Positions 1 through 5,894 of a DNA stretch of 5,943 nt are shown here, piece after piece; the first letter of the stretch is position 1; every line of letters starts with the position of its first letter. The translations under genes were made by a program, and so were the position numbers. The stretch spans positions 1 through 5,943 of the forward strand of contig URVR01000108.1 in NCBI GenBank assembly GCA_900551355.1. Reading direction: 5' to 3'. Under the pieces are notes generated by a model. It saw only the letters and a list, made by a program, of their open reading frames with translations. It made no database searches and was not told the DNA's origin. This stretch comes from an uncultured Eubacteriales bacterium. Lineage in GTDB: Bacteria > Bacillota > Clostridia > Oscillospirales > Oscillospiraceae.

Positions 1-1150
1 GCCGCAGCTCCTCCAGGATCTGGGCGGACAGGCGCTCCGCCGCCTGACGCCGTCCCTCGGACAGCGCCCGGGCCGCAGTCATGGCAGCCTTCTCCGCCCT
101 GGTGCGCTCCTGCTCCAGCCGGGCCAGCGTGTCGCCGGCGTATTCGATCTGCTCCAGCTCGGCGCGGCAGCGCTCCAGATAGGCCAGCATGTCCTCCACG
201 CTGGGGCCGTACTTTTTCTTCAGACGATACAGTTGATCCATGCGGCTCTCCACATCGTCCAGCTCGTTGGGGGAAAAGTCGAAGCCCTCCCGCTTGTCCT
301 CGATGGTGGCCGCCACGTCGTAGGCCTCGCTGTACAGCGCCTCCAGGCGCTCGTACAGACGGGCGTAGTCATCGTCCAGGTGGCGCACGGCGCCTACGGC
401 GTCCTGGGCGCGGCGCAGCAGACCCAGCGCACCGTCGCCGCTGTCGTCGCCGTTGAGGGCATAGTCCGCTTCGGAGACGGCGGAGATGAATTTTTCCGCG
501 TTGCGCAGCAGGTTGCGGCGGGCGGAAAGCTCCGCCTCCTCGCCGGGACGGAGCTGCGCCCGCTCCAGCTCGCCGATCTGGTAGGTCAGGGTGTCCACGC
601 GGCGGGCTTTTTCCGACTCGTCCATCTGCAGGGACTGTATTTTGCGCTGTATATCTGTAAAGGTATTATACTTTTCAGTATATGTGCTGATAAGCGTTTC
701 CAGTTTTCCAAAGCTGTCCAAAAACACAAGATGCTGCTCCTCGTCCAGCAGCTGCTGGCCATCGTGCTGGCCGTGGATATTCAGCAGGCGGCTGCCCAGC
801 ATCTTCAGCTGGCCCACCGTCACGGGACGTCCGTTTACCCGGCAGGCGCTCTTGCCGTCGCTGCCGATCTCCCGCTGCAGAAGCAGGGAGCCGTCCTCCT
901 CCGGTGCGATACCCAGCGGCTCCGTGATGGAACCGTCCACGCCGGAGAACACGGCGCTGACGAATGCCTTGTCCGCGCCGGTGCGGATCAGCTCACGGCT
1001 GGTGCGCTGGCCCAGCACGGCGCTGAGGGCGTCAATAACGATGGATTTGCCCGCGCCCGTCTCGCCGGTCAGGGCGTTGAAGCCCGGCTCGAACCGGATG
1101 TCCGCCTCCTCAATAATGGCGATATTCTCAATATGGAGCACTTCCAGCAT
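1..1150 (-). CDS. recN: DNA repair protein RecN, N-terminal part (3' end cut by window edge)
   Basis: RecN is an SMC-like ATPase that acts early in double-strand-break repair, gathering broken ends for recombination. The visible 383 codons begin MLEVLHIENIAIIEE, the usual RecN opening, and contain the Walker A motif GETGAGKS at residues 29-36. The segment NIHGQHDGQQLL (about residues 127-140) is the conserved RecN N-domain motif. From about residue 145 the chain becomes Leu/Glu/Arg/Ala-rich, as expected for the ascending coiled-coil arm. The family is about 550-570 residues, so the distal coil and the C-terminal signature/Walker B half lie beyond position 1. The ATG at 1150-1148 has a strong AAGGAGG site at 1165-1159, about 8 bases upstream. 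It lies 22 bp after argR, consistent with the same transcript. A local AT-rich patch occurs near 640-735. Confidence 0.96.
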   Translation of the reverse strand, partial: MLEVLHIENIAIIEEADIRFEPGFNALTGETGAGKSIVIDALSAVLGQRTSRELIRTGADKAFVSAVFSGVDGSITEPLGIAPEEDGSLLLQREIGSDGKSACRVNGRPVTVGQLKMLGSRLLNIHGQHDGQQLLDEEQHLVFLDSFGKLETLISTYTEKYNTFTDIQRKIQSLQMDESEKARRVDTLTYQIGELERAQLRPGEEAELSARRNLLRNAEKFISAVSEADYALNGDDSGDGALGLLRRAQDAVGAVRHLDDDYARLYERLEALYSEAYDVAATIEDKREGFDFSPNELDDVESRMDQLYRLKKKYGPSVEDMLAYLERCRAELEQIEYAGDTLARLEQERTRAEKAAMTAARALSEGRRQAAERLSAQILEELR

Positions 1151-1158
1151 GGCGTTGT

Positions 1159-1165
1159 CCTCCTT
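1159..1165 (-). promoter_or_regulatory. Ribosome binding site of recN
   Basis: AAGGAGG on the minus strand sits about 8 bases before the recN ATG, in the 22-bp gap after argR. Its strength fixes the recN start and gives recN its own initiation site despite the close spacing. Confidence 0.8.
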
Positions 1166-1172
1166 CGACTCC

Positions 1173-1625
1173 TCAGCGGAGCATCTGCCTGACCTGTTCG
1201 CAGAAATCCACGGCGCGGACATTGTCGTGGAACACCAGCAGAATGGTGTCGTCACCGGCCAGCGTGCCCACGATGTCCGTGTCCGCCATATTGTCCAGCG
1301 CAAAGGCCGCGCCCTGCGCCATACCCTCGATGGTCTTGAGCACCACCAGGTTCTGGGCCGCTTCCACCGACAGCACGCACTCACGGAAGATGGTGCGCAG
1401 CTTTTCGGCGAAGTTCAGCTTCGTCTTCTGCACCGACACGGCGTAGCGGTAGCGGCCCTGGCCGGTAGGTTCCTTCACCAGATGGAGCTGCTTGATGTCA
1501 CGGGACACAGTGGCCTGCGTGCATTTCACGCCCCGCTCCGCCAGCAGGCGCAGCAGCTGCTCCTGCGTCTCCACGGCTTCCTGCTCGATGATCTCAAGCA
1601 GAATGGTCTGACGGTCATTTTTCAT
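1173..1625 (-). CDS. argR: Arginine repressor ArgR/AhrC
   Basis: This is the arginine-sensing transcription factor that represses arginine biosynthesis, and in many Firmicutes activates catabolism, as a hexamer with L-arginine as corepressor. The 150 residues match the usual family length. Residues 1-65 form the winged helix-turn-helix, with the hallmark ATVSRDIKQLHLVK at 38-51 containing the SRD recognition-helix motif. Residues 80-150 form the oligomerisation and arginine-binding domain, with GMAQGAAFALD at 101-111 and GTLAGDDTI at 120-128, whose paired aspartates contact arginine in the family. The ATG at 1625-1623 lies inside the end of nadK (11-bp overlap) and is preceded by GGAGG at 1639-1635. 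argR next to recN is a conserved Firmicutes arrangement. I see no ARG-box-like operator in the window, so autoregulation is not supported here. Confidence 0.96.
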   Translation of the reverse strand: MKNDRQTILLEIIEQEAVETQEQLLRLLAERGVKCTQATVSRDIKQLHLVKEPTGQGRYRYAVSVQKTKLNFAEKLRTIFRECVLSVEAAQNLVVLKTIEGMAQGAAFALDNMADTDIVGTLAGDDTILLVFHDNVRAVDFCEQVRQMLR

Positions 1626-2493
1626 GCTTGGCTGCCTCCATTCCCATTTTTGAATCCAGTATCTCGCAGAAGCTCTTCCTGGAGAGCCGTACCAGCTTTG
1701 TGGTGAATTTGGACTGCCGCACCCGCACCTTGTCCCCGTTCTTCAGGGAGAATGCCTTGCCGCCGTCCACGGAGAGGTAGACGAACTTGCGGTTGGCGTC
1801 CGCCGCCTCGATGGTGATGGTGTGATCCGGGGACAGCACATAGCTGCTGGCCCGGGTGGAGTGGGGGCAGATAGGCGTCAGCAGCAGATTCCGGGCCGTG
1901 GGCTCCACAATGGGGCCGCCCGCCGCCATGGAATAGCCGGTGGAGCCGGTGGGCGTGGAGACGATGCCGCCGTCGCCGGTGATCTTCGTCAGCCGCCCCT
2001 CCTCCGTGGCTACGTCCAGACGCACCACACGGGCCACGGAGCCCTTGGACACCACCGCGTCGTTGAGGGCGATGTTGCTGTACACCGGTTTTCCTTCACG
2101 CAGCACGGTCACGTCCAGCATCATCCGGGATTCCACGGAGAAATCCCAGTTTTTCAGATCGTTGAGCCGCTCCAGCTCGTTGGGCTCCAGCTCCGACATG
2201 AAGCCGAGGCTGCCCAGATTGATGCCCAGCACCGGCACGCTGTGCAGCGCCACGGTGCGGGCCAGATGCAGGATGGTGCCGTCGCCGCCGAAGGCGATGA
2301 GCAGGTCGGCATGCTTGATCTCCTGCTGCAGCTGGCGGATGGGCACGCCCAGCTGGTCGCCGTAGCCCTCCCGGTTGAAGGGCAGACACACCACGGTCTC
2401 AAAGCCGATGTGCTCCAGGATCTCCCGGGAGCGCTTGGCCACCGTCAGCTCATCGTCCCGATAGGGGTTCGGGCAGAGGATCACTCGTTTCAT
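1615..2493 (-). CDS. nadK: NAD kinase (ATP/polyphosphate-dependent NAD+ phosphorylation)
   Basis: This cytoplasmic enzyme phosphorylates the 2'-OH of the adenosine ribose of NAD+ to make NADP+, the only de novo route to NADP. The 292 residues carry the family motifs in order: GGDGT at 69-73 with the catalytic aspartate, GINLGSLGF at 90-98, NDAVVSKG at 144-151, the long GDGGIVSTPTGSTGY block starting at 173 (nucleotide binding), TPICPHS at 206-212 and SVDGG at 241-245. The ATG at 2493-2491 overlaps the tlyA stop as ATGA, with AAGGG about 7-8 bases upstream inside tlyA, so translation is probably coupled. The 3' end runs 11 bp into argR. NADPH made through this enzyme is consumed by the methylerythritol phosphate (MEP) isoprenoid pathway that Dxs starts, but a functional reason for co-location is only inference. 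Confidence 0.97.
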   Translation of the reverse strand: MKRVILCPNPYRDDELTVAKRSREILEHIGFETVVCLPFNREGYGDQLGVPIRQLQQEIKHADLLIAFGGDGTILHLARTVALHSVPVLGINLGSLGFMSELEPNELERLNDLKNWDFSVESRMMLDVTVLREGKPVYSNIALNDAVVSKGSVARVVRLDVATEEGRLTKITGDGGIVSTPTGSTGYSMAAGGPIVEPTARNLLLTPICPHSTRASSYVLSPDHTITIEAADANRKFVYLSVDGGKAFSLKNGDKVRVRQSKFTTKLVRLSRKSFCEILDSKMGMEAAKHEK

Positions 2494-3308
2494 TCGTTGT
2501 CCCTTCTCTCTTTCAGCTCCTCGTGGGAGGCATCCACCAGCGCGGTCAGGTCGGAGATGCAGTCCGGCTCCTCGCTTTTTCGCAGATAGCCCAGATACTC
2601 GATATTCCCCTCCGGCCCGCGGATCGGCGAATATGTGATGCCAAGCACTGTAAAGTGATTATCCTTTGCATGTGTCAGGAAGCTTTCCAGCACCTCCAGA
2701 TGTACCTTCGGGTCGCGGACGACCCCCTTCTTCCCCACCTTTTCCCGTCCTGCTTCAAACTGCGGCTTGATAAGGCAGGCGATCTCGCCGCCCTGACGCA
2801 GCAGGCCGTACAGCGCCGGGAAGATCAGCTTCAATGAGATGAACGACACGTCGATGGACGCAAAATCCAGCTCGTCCGGGATCTGCTCATGATCCAGATA
2901 CCGGGCGTTGGTGCGCTCCAGACACACCACGCGCGGGTCGCTGCGCAGCTTCCAGTCCAGCTGGCCGTAGCCCACGTCCACGGCATAGACTTTTGCGGCG
3001 CCGTTTTGCAGCATGCAGTCGGTAAAGCCGCCGGTGGATGCGCCGATATCAGCGCAGATCTTGCCCTCCAGCGTGATGGGAAAGGTCTTCATGGCCTTTT
3101 CCAGCTTCAATCCGCCGCGGCTGACATAGGGCAGCGCGTGGCCCCGCACCTCGATGGGTGCGTCCTCCGCCACCGCCGTACCGGGCTTGTCCACCCGCTG
3201 ACCGCTGACGAACACCAGCCCCGCCATAATATTGGCCTGGGCCTTCTGGCGGCTGTCCAGCAGGCCGCGCTCCACCAGAAGCACGTCCAGTCTTACCTTT
3301 TTGCTCAT
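2490..3308 (-). CDS. tlyA: TlyA-family S4-domain 2'-O-methyltransferase (16S/23S rRNA, hemolysin-like)
   Basis: TlyA enzymes use S-adenosylmethionine to 2'-O-methylate rRNA cytidines; in actinobacteria this confers capreomycin sensitivity. The chosen start gives 272 residues, the family norm. Residues 5-50 are an S4 RNA-binding domain (RLDVLLVERGLLDSR). The FtsJ/RrmJ-like Rossmann domain follows, with VSRGGLKLEKA at 62-72, the SAM motif ADIGASTGGFTDC at 86-98 and AVDVGYGQL at 109-117. The catalytic KDKE set appears complete: K68, D153 (SIDVSF), K181 (LIKPQFEAG) and E237 (GPEGNIEY). The ATG at 3308-3306 overlaps the dxs stop as ATGA and has a near-perfect AAGGAGGTG site just upstream. A longer reading frame to 3668 exists, but its extra sequence is low-complexity Gly/Ala/Arg antisense to nothing conserved and lies inside dxs. 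The historical 'hemolysin' label need not apply. Confidence 0.95.
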   Translation of the reverse strand: MSKKVRLDVLLVERGLLDSRQKAQANIMAGLVFVSGQRVDKPGTAVAEDAPIEVRGHALPYVSRGGLKLEKAMKTFPITLEGKICADIGASTGGFTDCMLQNGAAKVYAVDVGYGQLDWKLRSDPRVVCLERTNARYLDHEQIPDELDFASIDVSFISLKLIFPALYGLLRQGGEIACLIKPQFEAGREKVGKKGVVRDPKVHLEVLESFLTHAKDNHFTVLGITYSPIRGPEGNIEYLGYLRKSEEPDCISDLTALVDASHEELKERRDNE

Positions 3309-5146
3309 GCCAGCACCTCCTTGACGGCGGCGGACACACCGGCGGCATCCAGTCCCAGCGCGTGATAGAGCTGCTGTACGCTGCCCTGTGCGGGCAGCCG
3401 CTCTCCGGCGTTCAGCAGCCGCAGTCTCTCCGGCGCGGCGTTTCGCTCCAGCAGGGCGGCAGCCAGGCGCTGCCCGACGCAGCCCTGCCGCAGCTGATCC
3501 TCCAGCACCACCAGACGCGATGCGCCGTCCAGCGCGCTGCATACCGCATCCCATTCCAGCGGTGCCACGCGGTTCAGCTTTACCACGCGCACCGTAATCC
3601 CCTCGTTGGCCAGACGCTGCGCCGCCTCCAGCGCCTGATTCACCAGCACGCCGTAGGTGACGATGCACGCATCTGTTCCCTGCCGCAGCACCGATACCGG
3701 CGCGTCGCCGCAGTCCTCACGGTAGGCGCCCTCGCCGCCCCGGGGATAGCGGACGGCCACAGGGCCGGTACATTCATACAGCGCCGTGTGCAGCATGTGC
3801 CGCAGCTCCGCGAAGCTGGCGGGGCACAGCACCGTCATGCCGGGGATCTGGGACAGGTAGTCCATGCAGCCGTGGTGGGTCTCGCCGTCGGCGCCCACCA
3901 GTCCGGTGCGGTCCACCGCCAGCACCACATGCAGGCCGTCCAGCGACACATCCTGCATCAGCATGTCGTAGCCCCGCTGGAGGAAGCTGTCATACACCGC
4001 GAAAACGGGCAGCATGCCCTGCTTGGCCATGCCCGCCGCCATGGCCACGGCGTGGCCCTCGGCGATGCCCACATCGAAAAACCGCTCCGGATGTGCTTTG
4101 GCGAAGGGCGACAGCCCTGTGCCGTCCGTCATGGCCGCCGTGATGGCGCAGATGCGCCTGTCGGAGGCAGCCAGCGCCGTCAGCTCTTCCCCGAACACGG
4201 AGGAGAAGGACGGGGACGCCGGTGCGGACGCGCCGGTGGCCGGGTCAAAGGGCGGCACGCCGTGGAACCGCTCCGGCTCCCGCTCGGCAGGGGCGTAGCC
4301 CTTGCCCTTTACCGTGTGTACATGCAGCAGCACCGGGCAGTTCTGCTCCCGGGCCGCCCGCAGCATATCCGTCAGGCTCCGCACGTCGTGGCCGTCCACC
4401 GGCCCCATGTAGGTGAAGCCCATATCCTCGAACACAGTGCTCACCGGCAGCAGCGACTTTTTCAGCGCCGTTTTCACGTCGTGGCTCAGCTCGTACAGCT
4501 TTTGGCCGGCTCTGCTGCCGTCCAGCACCTGCCGGTATTTCTTCTTGAATTCGTAGTAGCCCGGCTTTGTCCGCATGCGGGCCAGATGGCGGGACATGCC
4601 GCCCACGTTGGCGCCGATGGACATGCCGTTGTCGTTGAGGATCACGATCAGCGGTTCGCCGGAGGCACCCGCGTCGTTGAGGCCCTCAAAGCTCAGGCCG
4701 CCGCCCAGCGCGCCGTCGCCAATCAGGGCCAGCACATGGTAGGGCTGCTTCTGCAGCGTCCTGGCCCGGGCCATGCCCAGCGCCACGGACACAGAGTTGG
4801 AGGCATGGCCCGCCACAAAGGCGTCGTGGACGCTCTCGTAGGGCTTGGGGAAGCCGGAAAGCCCCTCAAACTGCCGCAGGGTGCCGAACAGCTCCTGCCG
4901 GCCCGTCAGCGCCTTGTGGACATAGCACTGGTGTCCCACATCGAACACCAGCCTGTCCTTGGCGGTATCAAAAACGCGGTGGATAGCCACCGTAAGCTCC
5001 ACCGCACCCAAATTGGACGCAAGATGCCCGCCGGTGCGGGACACCTGCTCTACCAAAAACTGCCGCAGCTCCAGACACAGCAGCTCTGTTTGTTTTTCGC
5101 TCAGACACTTCACGTCCGCCGGAGAATGTATCGTTTCCAAGATCAA
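3305..5146 (-). CDS. dxs: 1-deoxy-D-xylulose-5-phosphate synthase
   Basis: Dxs condenses pyruvate and glyceraldehyde 3-phosphate, with thiamine diphosphate (ThDP) and Mg2+, to give DXP, the entry step of the MEP isoprenoid pathway and a precursor for thiamine and pyridoxal. At 613 residues it is full length. Visible signatures are GGHLASNLG at 39-47 and DVGHQCY at 69-75 (active-site histidines 41 and 72), SGFPKPYES at 97-105, the ThDP/Mg2+ motif GDGALGGG at 143-150 with NDNGMSI at 171-177, VKGKGYAPAE at 279-288, FDVGIAEGHA at 357-366 with the proton-relay glutamate 363, and DRTGLVGADGETHHG at 412-426. The C-terminal transketolase domain follows. The start is TTG at 5146-5144: it yields the family N-terminus MILETIHSPAD and has AAGGGG ten bases upstream. 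It follows oapA by 19 bp and overlaps tlyA by 4 bp. Confidence 0.98.
   Translation of the reverse strand: MILETIHSPADVKCLSEKQTELLCLELRQFLVEQVSRTGGHLASNLGAVELTVAIHRVFDTAKDRLVFDVGHQCYVHKALTGRQELFGTLRQFEGLSGFPKPYESVHDAFVAGHASNSVSVALGMARARTLQKQPYHVLALIGDGALGGGLSFEGLNDAGASGEPLIVILNDNGMSIGANVGGMSRHLARMRTKPGYYEFKKKYRQVLDGSRAGQKLYELSHDVKTALKKSLLPVSTVFEDMGFTYMGPVDGHDVRSLTDMLRAAREQNCPVLLHVHTVKGKGYAPAEREPERFHGVPPFDPATGASAPASPSFSSVFGEELTALAASDRRICAITAAMTDGTGLSPFAKAHPERFFDVGIAEGHAVAMAAGMAKQGMLPVFAVYDSFLQRGYDMLMQDVSLDGLHVVLAVDRTGLVGADGETHHGCMDYLSQIPGMTVLCPASFAELRHMLHTALYECTGPVAVRYPRGGEGAYREDCGDAPVSVLRQGTDACIVTYGVLVNQALEAAQRLANEGITVRVVKLNRVAPLEWDAVCSALDGASRLVVLEDQLRQGCVGQRLAAALLERNAAPERLRLLNAGERLPAQGSVQQLYHALGLDAAGVSAAVKEVLA
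3314..3322 (-). promoter_or_regulatory. Ribosome binding site of tlyA inside the 3' end of dxs
   Basis: AAGGAGGTG ends about five bases before the tlyA ATG and is embedded in the last codons of dxs. It decides the tlyA start against the longer upstream frame and, with the ATGA overlap, indicates coupled translation of dxs and tlyA. Confidence 0.85.
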
Positions 5147-5156
5147 CGTAAATACG

Positions 5157-5162
5157 CCCCTT
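5157..5162 (-). promoter_or_regulatory. Ribosome binding site of dxs (TTG start)
   Basis: AAGGGG lies just after the oapA stop, ten bases before the TTG used by dxs. No ATG is available at this position, so the site and the family-like N-terminus together decide the start. The second TTG two codons later would be spaced too far from it. Confidence 0.65.
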
Positions 5163-5165
5163 TTT

Positions 5166-5714
5166 TCAGCGATAGAGATGCAGCGCGTTCATGATCCGCG
5201 CCACACGGTACACCACCTTTGTGCAGTCGTTGATGGCCACCGATTTGCCCAGCGCCTTGCCGCCGATGGTGATGCCGGAGATCAGCGCCGTCACGCCGAT
5301 GGAGATGAGGATGGACGTGGTGCTGAAGTCCCGCTGGAGCTGCACCACGATCACCGCCGCCGTGGAGCCGGAGACGATGCCGCAGATGTCGCCCACCACG
5401 TCGTTGCACACGGAGCTGACCTGATTGGCGTTCTGCAGGAGACGGATGGCTTCCCGTCCGCCCTTTTCTTTGTGGGCGGCCATGGAGTGGAACGGCTTGG
5501 GATCCGCCGCCGTCACCGCCACACCGATCATATCGAACACGATGCCGAGGCCGATGAACACCGCCAGCACTCCCACAGCCACCAGATAGCCCGCGCCCTC
5601 CAGCGCGGTGGAGGAGAAAAAGCTCAGCACGGCGCTGAGCGCCACCGCCAGCAGAAAGACCCGCAGCGGCCAGCTCCCCTGTTTCTTTTTCTTCTTTTTA
5701 TCCTTGTCTGCCAA
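5166..5714 (-). CDS. oapA: Multipass membrane protein, probable OapA (OLE RNA-associated protein)
   Basis: A 182-residue protein with a lysine-rich start (KDKKKKKKQ, residues 4-12) and four likely membrane spans at about 18-36, 41-60, 108-126 and 133-151. Charged residues sit in or beside the spans: D61 and D71 (FDMIGVAVTAAD), D105 and D109 (CNDVVGDICG), K153 and K157 (GGKALGK). The loop at 70-100 is polar (KPFHSMAAHKEKGGREAI). Size, spans, invariant-looking Asp/Lys pattern and place directly before dxs and after a structured RNA fit OapA, which in Bacillus halodurans (Halalkalibacterium) binds OLE RNA and brings it to the membrane, with links to Mg2+, alcohol and cold stress. The start is TTG at 5714-5712: an in-frame TGA lies seven codons upstream, there is no ATG between, and AGTGAGG is eight bases away. 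It could instead be an unrelated conserved membrane protein with CNNM-like glycine/aspartate patterns; the identification is from memory of the family and context. Confidence 0.72.
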   Translation of the reverse strand: MADKDKKKKKKQGSWPLRVFLLAVALSAVLSFFSSTALEGAGYLVAVGVLAVFIGLGIVFDMIGVAVTAADPKPFHSMAAHKEKGGREAIRLLQNANQVSSVCNDVVGDICGIVSGSTAAVIVVQLQRDFSTTSILISIGVTALISGITIGGKALGKSVAINDCTKVVYRVARIMNALHLYR

Positions 5715-5722
5715 GTGACGAA

Positions 5723-5730
5723 CCTCACTT
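5723..5730 (-). promoter_or_regulatory. Ribosome binding site of the oapA-like gene (TTG start)
   Basis: AAGTGAGG on the minus strand, followed by eight bases and then TTG. With the in-frame TGA at 5735-5733 it leaves this TTG as the best start. It lies immediately 3' of the structured RNA, so folding or processing of that RNA could affect access to it (inference). Confidence 0.65.
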
Positions 5731-5894
5731 AATCATATAGTCATGCTGAACAGGGCGGCTCCGGGAGTAAATCTTGCGGCTTAGGTACGGGTTGGATTTC
5801 CCCGCAGCACACCTCTCGTCGCCGATGAAGGCGGTTTCCCCTTCGGTGCCGTGTCACGGTGTCGCCCGCCGTGATACCCGACTGCCACTTAGTC
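5731..5894 (-). ncRNA. ole: Probable 3' part of OLE RNA (5' end missing)
   Basis: This 164-base stretch has no credible protein frame but several hairpins when read on the minus strand. TCACGG (5874-5869) pairs with CCGTGA (5859-5854) around a 9-base loop. GAAGG (5844-5840) pairs with CCTTC (5831-5827) around an 8-base loop, extended by a GG/CC beyond a bulge. CGGG (5804-5801) pairs with CCCG (5791-5788) around GAAATCCAA, and GGT (5813-5811) can pair with ACC (5786-5784) outside it. OLE RNAs are about 600 nt, occur in extremophilic or anaerobic Firmicutes and lie immediately upstream of oapA in dxs-region operons, which is exactly this position. The conserved-looking block GTGCTGCGGGGAAATCC followed by ACCTAAGC resembles what I recall of OLE, but I cannot run a covariance search. 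Roughly the 5' three quarters would be beyond the contig end. Exact 3' end is unknown. Alternatives are another structured leader or riboswitch. Confidence 0.62.

Noticed and set aside
233..1192. Long plus-strand reading frame opposite recN
   Set aside because: It is a shadow on the antisense of a GC-rich gene; its His/Gln/Val/Ala-rich translation has no recognisable domain, whereas the minus strand encodes clear RecN.
3309..3668. 120-residue N-terminal extension of TlyA
   Set aside because: It is Gly/Ala/Arg-rich, lies wholly within dxs in another frame, and the internal ATG at 3308 has a near-consensus ribosome site and gives the family length.
3362..5194. 610-codon plus-strand frame opposite dxs
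   Set aside because: Antisense shadow of dxs with low-complexity His/Arg/Gln/Gly composition and no motif; the minus strand contains every Dxs signature.
5731..5759. Possible promoter with a TATGAT-like -10 just before the OapA-like gene
   Set aside because: The hexamer at the right distance upstream is GC-rich with no -35 similarity, and the -10 would almost abut the ribosome binding site.
5854..5874. Intrinsic terminator
   Set aside because: The hairpin has no following U-run on the minus strand and lies upstream of the co-directional genes.
5715..5894. Cobalamin, glycine, c-di-GMP or c-di-AMP riboswitch as the identity of the structured RNA
   Set aside because: Short matches such as CCGAAGGGGAAACC recall glycine aptamers, but the other core motifs (for example CTCAGG...AAGGACAG, or the cobalamin box) are absent and the downstream genes do not fit those ligands.
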